DNA from: Rhynchopus sp. YZ270_cl-10
Taxonomy: Eukaryota; Euglenozoa; Diplonemea; Diplonemida; Diplonemidae
Length of the DNA: 64,000 nt
NCBI GenBank assembly: GCA_964035575.1
Contig: OZ037873.1
Span: forward strand, 744,001 to 808,000
Direction of reading: 5' to 3'
In this document: piece by piece, positions 49,663-60,200 of the stretch
Position numbering within the stretch: position 1 is the stretch's first letter
Layout: each line of letters starts with the position of its first letter
The notes under the pieces: generated by a model
Database searches by the model: none
Told to the model about the DNA's origin: nothing
What the model saw: the letters and a program-made list of their open reading frames with translations, nothing else
Program-made: the position numbers and the translations under genes

Positions 49663-51531
49663 CCACCTGATTTTTACCCCGCGTATAGGCGCGTATAGGC
49701 GCGTAAAGGCGCGTATAGGCTCGTATAGGCGCGTATAAGCCCGTATAGGCCCGTATAGGTCCGTAAAGGCACATCCCCACCCATTTTCCCCTCTATACGT
49801 GTATATATCCCCCACAACCCGCCAAAGCCACTCTTTTCCCTCTCCCTGGGACACCTTCGGCCCCGCTGTGTTCGGGCATCACCACTGCGCCAAACGGAGG
49901 ATGAGGAGGTCGCTTTCTGGGATGACGAGAAGACGACGACTGGGCATGGGGGCTGTGTGACGAAGAGGCCGACGACTGGGATTTCCCTGAGGAATACTTC
50001 CCTCACAACCAGTTGTGGTGGATGCGTTGATGCCACTTCGTCCGCAGAGTACGGGGATCAGGCACATGAGGTCGACAAAGTTCTGGCGGAAGTCCGAGCC
50101 CACCGTGGCACACCCTCACACATGACTGCAGCCTAGCGGCCATCCACGGGGTGGATGGCCGTTTGGCTGCAGTCATGTGCTAGGCGCTCCTCTCCACCAG
50201 TCCTACCCACCGACTGGACGATGACGATGTTGCAAGGTGGTCTTACTTTGCAGTGCCTTTGATGCCAATCAATCCACCGAGTGAGCGCATCGCCAGGCTT
50301 GCCTTCATGACACCTTCATGAGGGCTAGCTTGGCACAGCGAAGAAAGTTGCGATCGATCGATGAGCCTCGCCTTTTGCCAGTGATGACAGCACCTTCGCC
50401 AGGGCAGCAAGCGTGCCAGGGGTGTGCTTTTGGTTGCACAACACACAAGGTGCGGAGGAGTGAATCTGTCAGGTTTGACGGGCCACCTGCAGTGGCTCGT
50501 GGCATGCTGCTGGTTGCTGCCATGACCTCTTTGGTGGTGAAGTCGGCGGGGCCAGAGGGGTTCTTCATGTCCCCATGCACAGAAGGTAGGGGCGCCGTAG
50601 GGTGCTTGCCCTTAAGCTTGGCAAACGTTGCAGGTCCATGCGGGGCGAGACCATCGCTGGTGAGGGAAGTCAAGGAGGCCCGGGTTCAGCGTCGCTTTCT
50701 TCATCAAGTCCGACGACACATCATTTGTTCCTCTGGTAAGTCCACCTTCCCCACCGGCCGAATCGCCTCGTAGCGGCGGCCGCATAACGCCATTGCCACC
50801 GTCGTACGACGAAGCAGCTTCACCCGATCAGCGTTGCTGATATTCGCACCTGGCAATCAGGATGACCGACGACATGACGTGGGAGGACGCGACACGCCGT
50901 CTGATTGGCAAGATCTTGGCGAACAAGTTATGGAAGCGAGCTGCCGAAATTTTCCGCAAAGGGAACCGCGTTGGGGTGTCGATGACAAGGGTCTCTGAGG
51001 CGGCCACTGCACCAGGCCCAGTGTTTAGCAGTCCATTCAATGATTTTGTTAAATCGTTGAATGGTCTCCTTCCTTCGCGAAGCGTCGGACTTATCCACAC
51101 ACTTCGTTGGTGAAGGAGTACTTGCAGCAGAATCCCCATACGTGCTACTCTGACTTGTATAAGAAGCAACCAAACGGGTACCTTCCTCATGCAACGGTTG
51201 CAACAACCCCGGTGTGAGAAAGAGGGATATCCATTTTGTCGATTTTAGGGGTGTTGCGAGCGTGTGACATTCTGTCCCTCCGGAAGGGGATTCTGAAGAT
51301 GTGCGTGAAGTTTCAGGGTTTGGGCACCCACTCCCAACATTTTTACGTTACCCCAACCCTCACCCACAAAATTTCCCCCACTAGAACCCACCCAAAAAAA
51401 TTTTTTTCTGGATTTTCGGCCCCGCGTATAGGCGCGTATAGGCGCGTAAAGGGCCGTATAGGCCCGTACAGGCTGCGTAGAGGCCGTATAGGCCCGAATC
51501 CCGTTTTTTTTTTGGGGGCAAAATCAGGTGG
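49663..51531. mobile_element. TIR element of 1.87 kb with direct subterminal repeats
   Basis: Ends CCACCTGATTTT and AAAATCAGGTGG, flanked on both sides by AATGT (49658-49662 and 51532-51536). It splits what is one continuous block in the other array spacers. Just inside each end, in the same orientation, is a run of a ~10-base GCGTATAGGC-type unit (49679-49770 and 51421-51496). The inside is GC-rich and unlike its surroundings. A minus-strand stretch at 50305-50673 (HPTAPLPSVHGD, SSMPRATAGGPSNLTDSLLR) weakly recalls reverse-transcriptase flanks, but no complete gene is visible. Confidence 0.8.
50119..50179. repeat. Long perfect-type hairpin inside the TIR element
   Basis: CACATGACTGCAGCC and GGCCATCCAC pair with GTGGATGGCC and GGCTGCAGTCATGTG around a 3-base loop, with one small internal mismatch. 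A second palindrome (CCATTCAA ... TTGAATGG) lies at 51033-51064. Confidence 0.85.
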
Positions 51532-51846
51532 AATGTGCTTTGATGTCATGCATGTTTGACGTTTTATGTTCGATTTTCCTTCTTTGAAATATTCCCTCGC
51601 TTCCGATCTGCTGGTACGTCACATGGAGATGCTTTCCTTGTGGAGGCTTCTTTGGTGGCTGTTCCGCACTTTTCTTTATTTTTCTGTTTCGAAAGTTTGT
51701 AGAGGCTGCCACAGGAGGAGAATCAAATGTGAACAAAACAACGGACACTTTTGCGAACACTTTCATGCATACTGATGCAGGAACACCTCCCCCACCCCAC
51801 CACCCCAACACAGATACCACTCAACACAAAAGACCACGCAAACACA
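51532..51846 (+). promoter_or_regulatory. Conserved upstream block of array member 7
   Basis: The block resumes at once after the TIR element and runs through the shared leader. It is otherwise like those before members 2, 3 and 5. Confidence 0.6.
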
Positions 51847-52281
51847 ATGAACTCGATGATGCACATGGTTCTCTTGATGCTCGCATGCTTTGCGGCAACA
51901 GCGACCGCACAGTCCAAGACACTCACACCAGGCACTTCGTCGTTGCATTGCTCAACTTGGAAAGATGAGACTTCGTGCAAGTACAACAAGGGGTACAACT
52001 CGACCGTAAGCTGTGTGTGGGATGCGGACGACAAAAAGTGTGAGAACGCTTTCGCAGACCTTGCGGCGGGAATTGCCACGCTTCTCATCATCATGATTGT
52101 TGTGTCGATTCTGATCTGCTGCATCTTCTGGGGGTGCATTATCTTCTGCTGCTGCATGGGTGGTGCTGCAGTTGCGAAGGCGGCAAACGGTAACGACAAG
52201 ACCACTGTTGTGCACCACAACCAGTACGACCCCAACCACCACGTCCAAATGCAGCAGGGGAACAACTACAACCAGATGTGA
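51847..52281 (+). CDS. Small Cys/Trp-module membrane protein, array member 7
   Basis: 144 residues, the same protein as member 5, with the same signal peptide, module, poly-cysteine membrane segment and QQGNNYNQM tail. The two genes are also almost identical at the DNA level up to the stop, then diverge sharply within the 3' UTR, which marks the edge of the duplicated or converted tract. Confidence 0.8.
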   Translation: MNSMMHMVLLMLACFAATATAQSKTLTPGTSSLHCSTWKDETSCKYNKGYNSTVSCVWDADDKKCENAFADLAAGIATLLIIMIVVSILICCIFWGCIIFCCCMGGAAVAKAANGNDKTTVVHHNQYDPNHHVQMQQGNNYNQM

Positions 52282-53078
52282 TTCAGTTCTTAGGAAGAAA
52301 CACGACGGTTCTGTATTTTGCGAGGGTTTTTTATATATTTTTTTGGGGATTATTTTTGTTCAGTTTTATTTTTTTCATTTTTTTTCCCCCCCGTTTTCTC
52401 TCATCTTGGGTTTTGTCTTGTAGCATTTCTTCTGGCAATGCGAGCTTTGTGCCTCGTATACGTCCCAAATAAAAGTGATGCCATTCAATGGTAGTAACAA
52501 TGTTGCTGCACATTTTGACAAAAAAAAATATTAGGAAAATACTATAGAGGGGGGTTCCATTGAATCACAATCGATCCGCTCCTCGATTACAGTGTTTTGT
52601 ACAAAGGATAGTATGTAAATATGTGAGTATGTTTAAAGAGCTTTTTTTTTTTTTTTTTTTGCCTCTTTTGGAGTGAATAACTGTTCATCAAGTGTCGTGA
52701 AAAACGATTAGTGTTTTTCGTTGCATCAAAATGGCGCAGAAGGTGTTTAAGGTGTACACGAAACCGTCTGAAATCATAACGTTCAACTATAAGCAAAATG
52801 GTCTAATTTCGGCTCGATTCAGAGCAAGAGATTTGCCTTGCGAAGTGTTTATTCAAAACGTGTACCTGTCTGATTGCTCGAAAAAGATTTGTTTTCAGAT
52901 TTGTCGCGTTGATGGTTGACTGTAGCAGTGGGGTATCCTCCTCACGCACCAGCCTTCTTTATGCCCAAAACGCTCCCAAACGTGTTTTTTTTATTTTATT
53001 TTTTATATTTCTTTATCTTCCCGTATTTTTTTATGTCCCATTTTTGATTGAAGCGTGAGTGTCCCGAACCCATAGCAA

Positions 53079-53320
53079 AACTGCCTTCTGTGAAAAATAA
53101 ACTCGCGTCGCACCCTTACCCAACAGACTGCCAAAACAAATGGTGACCGGTGGGTCTAAGGAGCGAGGCTGAGGAGGGGCACAGTGTTCGCCGCACCGCT
53201 TCGTGGCGGGGTGGGGAACGGTTCCCCATATACGTTTCGTGAGAACGACACAGATTGCAGTCATTCCTGCAGTGTGGGCAGACGCCTAAGGAGCAGGGAC
53301 TATGGGCTCTTGCACGAACC
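53079..53320 (+). repeat. Conserved array spacer unit S (copy 5, long form)
   Basis: Same start as copy 3 (CCCGAACCCATAGCAAAACT) but with the GC-rich segment of copies 2 and 4: a mosaic of the two forms. Confidence 0.7.
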
Positions 53321-53351
53321 CTTCCTTCTCTTCCTCCCCTCCCCCTTTTTT

Positions 53352-53392
53352 AGGTACACTGTCACAAGAGGGCTTTGTATTGCAAATCAAAA
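53352..53392 (+). repeat. Dispersed element, family C
   Basis: AGGTACACTGTCACAAGAGG then GCTTTGTATTGCAAATC. Confidence 0.75.
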
Positions 53393-53913
53393 GATTTTAT
53401 TCCACCTGTTTTCTGTGTAGCCATATAATTGGGCGAAGAAAAAAACAAGACTGAACGACCAGGAGAAAAGAAGCATTTCGGTGTACTGACACTGTTTTTC
53501 TGCTTTAGTTTCCCCCCTTTCCAAGTTTAATTAGAAGCCAGATCGATAAGGCTCCAGATGGCATGATTTTTTGAAATCTACATGTCATCAACTGCTGCAA
53601 TATTTGGGTTCTGTTTTAGTGTGCGTACGATTGCTACGATTCTACGCGGGGAGTTAGCTCAGTTTTGTTCCCACCCCAATTAAAAAAAAAAAATCAATTT
53701 ACTTACTCACCCAAGAAAAAAGAGAGGAAGAGAGTGAGAGAAGCTACCAATACAAAAGAAAAGGAAACTTCAGTTTTTTTTTTCTATTATGGAAGCGTTG
53801 CCATCAGAAATGTGTAAGGTGTGTCTCCTTGCGTTGAAGATGGGCGTCTGCAAGAACCTCTCCTCACCCCACCACCCCAACACAGATACCACTCAAAAGA
53901 CCACACAAACACA

Positions 53914-54360
53914 ATGAACTCGATGATGCACATGGTTCTCTTGATGCTCGCATGCTTTGCGGCAACAGCGACCGCACAGGCCGATACACTCACACCAGGC
54001 ACGTCGGCGATTAAGTGCTCCTTTTGGAAAGATGAGACGACGTGTAAGTTGAACAAGGAGTACAACTCGACCGTAAGCTGTGTGTGGGACACGAGCGACA
54101 AGGAGTGTGAGAACGCCTTCTCGGACCTCGCTGAGGGAATTGCCACGCTTCTCATCATCATGATTGTTGTGTCGATTCTGATCTGCTGCATCTTCTGGGG
54201 GTGCATTATCTTCTGCTGCTGCATGGGTGGTGCTGCAGTGGCGAAGGCGTCGCAGGGCAACAACCAGACCACTGTTGTGCACCACCAACAGTACGACCCC
54301 AACCACCCCCACAACATGGGTCAGCAGCAACAGATGCACGGGAACTACAACCAGATGTGA
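53914..54360 (+). CDS. Small Cys/Trp-module membrane protein, array member 8
   Basis: 148 residues. The module differs from the other one-module members (CSFWKDETTC ... NSTVSCVWDTSDKEC), as does the linker (FSDLAEGIATLL). From IATLLIIMIVVSILICC to CCCMGGAAVAK the sequence is the same as in the other members. The tail is the longest of the one-module members and rich in Gln/His/Asn/Pro (QQYDPNHPHN, MGQQQQMHGN), ending YNQM. It has the shared leader in slightly shortened form and no copy of the 260-base upstream block. Confidence 0.8.
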   Translation: MNSMMHMVLLMLACFAATATAQADTLTPGTSAIKCSFWKDETTCKLNKEYNSTVSCVWDTSDKECENAFSDLAEGIATLLIIMIVVSILICCIFWGCIIFCCCMGGAAVAKASQGNNQTTVVHHQQYDPNHPHNMGQQQQMHGNYNQM

Positions 54361-55217
54361 TCCCATTTCTGAACGAACGCGTCTTTTGTGGCCTGGAGTA
54401 TCTCCTTGGGTGTGCTCTTCATTCTGCATCGGTGAAGAAGCACACTCTCCTCAAATGCATCTGACAAGCTGTGACACATATCCCCCCCGCACGATTTTAT
54501 TTTCTCTCATGAGCAGTTTCTTCTCGGCTCGTCTTTACGGTATGTGTGATCGAGATAGACTCATACTCGAAATGTAGTGACGTGGCCACACAACCAGACC
54601 AAGAGCAGGAGCTGAGAACGGAGCTGTGGTGTGTACTTTTAGTTGTCATTTATTTTTTTTTCAAAAAGAAAAGAAAAATATTAGGTAGTCGTTTTCTAAA
54701 TTACTTTGTGCGTTGTTGCTTTGTCGGTACAGAAAGTGGCCCGGGGTGAGTGTCATGGGAAGCAAGGAAATATGCGCACACCCGCAGATTTCTCGTTCTG
54801 CGTGAGTGCCTATGTTAGCTGTGCTTCTTGTTGGTAAAATGTCTAACACTTGGCAGGTTTCCCAGCGTTGGTTCGTCAACACATTTACGTTGGTAGTTTT
54901 TTGTCCTGTGTGTGTACATTACAATTCAATGTTTTTCTTTTGTGGCCTACACTGTTTTCGCGATTTTGCGACTGTTATTTCAAAAAAAGAAGAAAAAAAA
55001 AGGGAGAGAAATTTAGGCCCTTTTGGGGAATGGGGTCCAATCTTTACGAGAATATGTTTTTTTTTTGTCTTTTTTTTTTGATAAATCGACAACGTGCGTG
55101 AGCTCCACGCAGTTTTTTAACTCCTTCCTGGTTCAAGCACCTGCGGAGTGTCAGTGCCTGCGTCCCAGAGGCGTTTGCACAAAATCATCTTTACCCCCGC
55201 CCTCCCCCCTTTTTTTT

Positions 55218-55248
55218 AGATGTGTACACAGTGACACATTCATCCCCC
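55218..55248 (+). repeat. Dispersed hairpin element, family B (diverged)
   Basis: AGATGTGTACACAGTGACACA then TTCATCC. The outer GATG/CATC and inner TGTG/CACA pairs are kept, but the loop has changed. Confidence 0.6.
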
Positions 55249-55747
55249 CCTGAGTTGTCAGTCCCATTCCTTGTGTATGCCGAATGAGTTGCCAATTATA
55301 GACGCAACAAAAAACCCAACGAAACAGCCCTGTTCACACCGAAGGGTGTCTGGGGGCAGGTTGCCGTTACCTTCCCCCCACTTCTCCCTACCCCTCACCC
55401 CCTCCCCTACGCGACAGCGTATGAATCCCGCAAAAAGAAAAAAAAAAGAGATTTCGTTGGAGGATGATCTGCATCTATACCTTTGAAATTCAATTAGCCT
55501 GCGGGCGACTTTGTTTGTACAGAACCCGTCCTCCGACAGGGTGATTGTCGAAACTACAAAAAAAAGTACCTTTCAGGTTACACTTGACTCGCTCATTATT
55601 ACAATCTTTTCCCTTTTCTTACCCAAGGTCCTCAGGGACTATTTTTTGATGGAATTCATGTGAAAACTATTACTGAAGTGCTCTTGAGGGTTCGATACCC
55701 CTCACTGCGTCTCGGTACGAGACGTATTGCATTACCAACTTCTCGTT

Positions 55748-55784
55748 AGGTGTGCACAAGAGGCACATTCGCCGATGTTTTCTT
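55748..55784 (+). repeat. Dispersed hairpin element, family B (diverged)
   Basis: TTAGGTGTGCACAAGAGGC then ACATTCGCCGATG. The inner stem TGTGC/GCACA is kept. Confidence 0.55.
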
Positions 55785-55811
55785 TCTCTTTTTATTTTTT
55801 ATTTTTTTTAC

Positions 55812-55915
55812 AAGCGTAGCTTAAAGGAGACATAGTTCCTCAGATACGGTCGCCAATCACCCCTCCAACAAGGTAATTGGGCGATCAACGAACCAGAGTT
55901 ACTGGTGCTCCTGAA
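55812..55915. repeat. Dispersed repeat related to the insert at 34755
   Basis: Shares AGCTTAAAGGAG, ACGGTC, CCAA, ATCCCTC-like and GATCAACGAA blocks in the same order and spacing as 34755-34870. It is old or fast-changing. Confidence 0.5.
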
Positions 55916-55934
55916 ATAAAAAATACCAAGTACG

Positions 55935-56332
55935 TAGGGGAGCCTATACCGGTAATTTTGGCTCCTTTTGATTTTAAATTGAAATTTCTAAGTCTTTTTT
56001 GACCTACGACCCCGGCAATGCATTTTTTGGGATTCTGTGGACTCAAATGAGCAAAAATTTAAACAAAATGCTGCCCGTTGGCACATTTAAACGCACATTT
56101 TGTTGAAAATTGTCATTTTACGCTGGATTTGCCTTTGCCATTTTCAGTTTTTTTGCAGATTTTTTTCAAAAAAAAAATTGAAGAAAAAAGGCTCAAAAGT
56201 GCCTGAAACCCGGCGGAAAGTGATTTTTGGTGAGGTATATAGGGTAGTTTCATCTATTTTTGGGTTTTTTTGCCGAAAGGCGCCAAATTTTCCGAGCCAA
56301 ATGAAGGAATAGCCGGTGCATAGGCTCCCCTA
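55935..56332. mobile_element. TIR element, 398 bases, with 7-base target-site duplication
   Basis: Ends TAGGGGAGCCTAT and ATAGGCTCCCCTA, flanked by AAGTACG on both sides (55928-55934 and 56333-56339). Both ends continue into a looser CCGG-rich inverted stretch. The inside contains the TACGACCCCGG motif also seen in the element at 7552-8469, and no coding potential. Confidence 0.85.
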
Positions 56333-56498
56333 AAGTACGCAACAACTACCTTTTTTGCATATGAGTGCCAACAAACCCCTCCCAGCTCCCAATTTGTTCC
56401 TGACCCAATTGTATGTGTCGACAAGTTTTATTGAGTGGAGGTGAGAGAGGTGTGCCTGAATTCAAAATATCCAAAAAAAAATTAGATCCATTTTTTAG

Positions 56499-56540
56499 AG
56501 GTGACTAAGCAACACGAGAGGCTTGGGTATATCTAACCAA
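56499..56540 (+). repeat. Dispersed hairpin element, family A
   Basis: AGGTGACTAAGC, loop AACACGAGAG, GCTTGGG, TATATCTAACC. It is followed only 8 bases later by a family B element. Confidence 0.7.
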
Positions 56541-56547
56541 AATACTG

Positions 56548-56590
56548 AGATGTGTACAGAGGGAGAGAGAGAGGTACATTGCAACGTTCC
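56548..56590 (+). repeat. Dispersed hairpin element, family B (diverged)
   Basis: AGATGTGTACAGAGGGAGAG then AGAGGTACATTGCAAC. The loop has become a GA run. Confidence 0.55.
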
Positions 56591-56782
56591 TTTTTTTTTT
56601 TTTTTTCTCTTTTCTTTTTTTGTTGTGTACCGCCCCCCCGTTCACACTACGCGGGTACATTATTAGGTTTCGTTTGTCACATCTTCTGTTGGCTGCAGGG
56701 TATTTTTGCTTTCATCCGGGCTGGCATCGTACGTGGGTCAGTCAGAGGTGCCTGTATTAACAATCTACCCTCTTTTTTTTGT

Positions 56783-56826
56783 AAGGTACACTGTCACGAG
56801 AGGGCTTTGTATTTTCAAGTCAACTT
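56783..56826 (+). repeat. Dispersed element, family C
   Basis: AAGGTACACTGTCACGAGAG then GGCTTTGTATTTTCAAGTC: close to consensus, with the ACGAGAGG core shared with families A and B. Confidence 0.8.
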
Positions 56827-57279
56827 TTGTACTTCTTAACCACTCCCGAGAAAACAGCTCGCGAGCAGTTAAGAGTCTTTTCACCTCAGATTCGTTTGTC
56901 CACTGCCCACTTCACTTATAGATGCGTGAACCCCCAGGCTCACTCCATCTTTCAACTTTTTTTTTCCCCCCTCAACTTCCCTCGGACCCTCCCTCAAGAA
57001 AGTTTTTCACACGCGATATTACAAAAATCCCTCGCGTGACACCGATTCTTGAAAAAAATTCCCCCACCTGGGCTAAATATCTTTTGGGTTCAGAGAGAAA
57101 GGCAATTTTCATTCTTTTCAAAAAATCTTTTTTTTTTCAAAATTCAAAAAAAGCAATACAAAACAAAACAAAAAACATCCCCCTATTTCCAACACATCCT
57201 CTTCCTCTTCCTCTTCCTCTTCCTCCACCTTCTCTCATCTCTCTCTCTTAGGAACACGACAAAAAAAAAAAATACTAAA

Positions 57280-60200
57280 ATGACCCACAACACCGTCACA
57301 ATCGAAGGCAAGCAGTACGCAGTGATCCCTGTCGAGAACGTGGCTGCGAAGACAGCACCGGGGGACAGCGTGGTGACACTCACTGTCAATGACCAACCCT
57401 ACACGGTTGACCTGCTGGCGGACAAGACTTTGGGACAGATGGCGACACTGAATGAGTTCATCCGCACGAAAACGCCGTGGACGGGTACAAAGCGGAACTG
57501 CGGAGAGGGAGGATGCGGGGCCTGCACGGTCATGCTCACAGACAACAGCAAATCCGTTGCGATCAACTCCTGCCTCCGCCCCCTCGCGAGCTGCAACGGC
57601 ATGGCCGTCACCACAACGGAAGGCATCGGCAGCGCCGACAAAGGGTACCACCCTATCCAAACCAAGCTTGCGCAGATGGGAGGCTCACAGTGTGGGTTCT
57701 GCAGTCCCGGGTTTACGATGTCGATGTACAGTCTGCTGCAGCAGAAGAAGGGCAGCAGTCTGTCCGAAACCGAAATCGAGGAGGCGCTCCACGGAAACAT
57801 CTGCCGTTGCACCGGGTTCCGCCCGATCATCCAGGCAGATCAAACCTTTGCGACCAACAAGGTCTCCGGGGGTCTGACATTCGACCCCCTCGCACCCCCC
57901 CGCGTCACTCCCGTTGTAGCCTCTGGAGACGATGTCACCTGGATCGACTGCACAACAGAAACGCAGCTCGCCTCCCTCCTTGACTCCTACTCTAAAGCTT
58001 CCCCTGCCCCAACAGACCTCATGATCGCAAACGGCCGCACCAGCCAGGGTATCTGGAAGACCCGCAAACCCGATGTTGTCCTCAACATCTGGGGTGTCAA
58101 CGAACTGAAATACACAAGACGCACCACTGCCGGATTCGAAATCGGTGCTGGAACATCCATTTCCGATGTCATCACGTTTGTTGAAACGCAAAAGGACGCA
58201 ACAGGGGGAGCCCATATGGGGCAGTTCCATGAACACCTTTTGAAGGTGGCGGCAAAGGGGATTCGCAACGCTGCGTCGATTGGAGGGAATGTGATGTTGA
58301 CGCATCTGCACCAGAAGGAGGACGACAACTTTGCGTACAGTGACGTCACCACCTCACTCTATGCCCTCGGTGCAACCCTCACCATCCGCGACCCGGCAGG
58401 AAGCAGCTCGACCATCTCCTTCGAGGATTTCTACCCCAAGACGATGACGTACAGCTACCTCCAGGCAATCACCATCCCCTTCTCCACGGATGGGGAGATC
58501 TACCGTTCGTACCGCATCGCGGCGAGAACTGCGTTGTCGCATCCCTTTGCAGTGGCGGGGTTCAGATGCACCATTAAAGATGGTGTTGTGTCAGCGGATG
58601 CTCCCATCGCTGTTGTTGTTGGAGGCTGCGATCTGCACCCAAAACAGAAGACAAAAACGGCGGATCTCATGAAGAAAATCCCGGTCACAGACCTCGCTGC
58701 ATTCAACTCCCTCGCTGTCGTGATGAAGGAAGAATGTGTCCCCACCCCTACCGCTGGACGCACCGGGTTCCGCCAGGACGTTCTGGTCAACTTCATGTAC
58801 AAATTCTTCTTGAACCTGCAGCCGACCCTCCCGGACCATCTGAAGTCCGCTGCGCAGTCCTGGTTTGTGCGTGCACCCCTCGCAGGCAACCAGACCTTCG
58901 ACACAGACCCCTCGCTCTACCCCGTCACCAAGGCGGAGCCGAAGATCAATGCACTCAAGCAGGTGTCTGGAGAGGCGAAGTACTCGGGTGACGTTCCGGA
59001 CCCAGCGAACCTGGTGCACCTCGCGTTGGTGCTGTCGACGGAGGTTGGGAACTTCACGGTGGACACCACAAAGGCGTCGAAGATGGAGGGTTGGGTGGCC
59101 TTCTTCAACGCAGGACACATGAGTGAGCTCTGCAACCACCTCGTGCTGCAGGGGCCCCTCCTTGCGGAGAAGGAGACGAAGTACCTGGGGCAAGCCATCG
59201 GGTTGGTCATGGCAAACTCACCACAGCATGCAACGGTATGGTTCTTTATCCATTTCTGCGACATTTTTTTGGGGAATGAATTCCGTCCGAAGGGTGAGGC
59301 GTTTTGCACTTCAAACTTCTCTTTTTTGATGAGAGGTGCCCTTTCAAACAGAAAATCCACGACCTCTACCAATCGACTAATTTTCAACATTTTTTTTGCT
59401 CAATTTTCCTTTGTTAAATCCCCAAACCCCCCTCCCCCCCTCCAGGCCCTCGCCCGCGCCGTTGAAGTGACCTACACCAACACCAAAACCCCTATTGTCG
59501 ACATCGACGAAGGCATCTCGAAGAGGGACTTCTTTACGGATCTGACGTTTGAGGAGAAGGCGCATTTGAAGAAGGGCGACGCAAAGACAGGACTTGCAAA
59601 CGCGCAGCACGCAGACGAGGTGATGTTCCGCCTGGGGGAGCAGTACCACTTCTACATGGAGTCGCAGACCGCCATGGCGATGCCGAAGGGCGACGGCATC
59701 GGGCTGAAGGTCTACGCCGCAACACAGGCACAGGGCATCGTCGCTGCCGAGGTAGCCAGCGCTGTCGGAGGCCTCACTGCCGCCGACATCCAAATCGAAA
59801 CGACACGCTGCGGTGGGGCCTATGGAGGGAAGATCTTCAACTCCGCAAAGCCTGCCTGCTGGGCCGCCATCGTCGCACACAAGACAAAACGCCCTGCCAA
59901 GATTGTCATGGAAATCGACGACAACTTCAACAACATGGGACAACGCTGCCCATGGCGTTTCGACGCAAAGGTCGGATACAACGACGACGGAAAGATCAGC
60001 GCTGTGGAGGGAACCTTCTACGTGAAGGCAGGCTACGCCGACATCGACGCGAGCGCGAGCTGCCCCGATGTCACAACAGACTGCGACAACTGCTATGACA
60101 TTCCCAACTGGAAGGTCGACTGCAAGATTGTCAAGACCCAGACCCCTCCGGGAACATCCTGCCGTGGCCCTGGCTTTGTCCCTGCAGTCTTCTTTGCAGA

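Larger units (their letters stand above)
52282..53913. other. Spacer before array member 8
   Basis: Contains a partial unit S (53079-53320, long form), a family C element, and a 62-codon ORF at 52731-52919 (MAQKVFKVYTKPSEIITFNY) with no recognised domain, probably chance. GGGGAGTTAGCTCAG near 53648 looks like a tRNA D-arm, but no matching T-arm follows. Confidence 0.5.
54361..57279. other. 2.9-kb spacer with several mobile elements
   Basis: No gene is supported. It contains family B elements (55218, 55748, 56548), one each of families A (56499) and C (56783), a relative of the 34755 repeat (55812-55915), and the TIR element at 55935-56332. GGGTTCGATACCCC near 55687 looks like a tRNA T-arm, but no complete cloverleaf could be drawn. 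The last 100 bases are C/T-rich and probably the leader of the next gene. Confidence 0.5.

Noticed and set aside
50305-50760. Reverse-transcriptase gene inside the 49663-51531 element
   Set aside because: Only short look-alike strings, in an order that does not fit the domain; kept as a weak note, not a gene call.
52731-52919. 62-codon ORF in the spacer before array member 8
   Set aside because: No domain, signal or conservation; likely chance in AT-rich spacer.
53640-53690. tRNA gene suggested by GGGGAGTTAGCTCAG
   Set aside because: D-arm-like start only; it runs into an A tract with no T-arm.
55620-55720. tRNA gene suggested by GGGTTCGATACCCC
   Set aside because: The T-arm fits, but no acceptor stem, D-arm or anticodon arm can be paired at the right distances.
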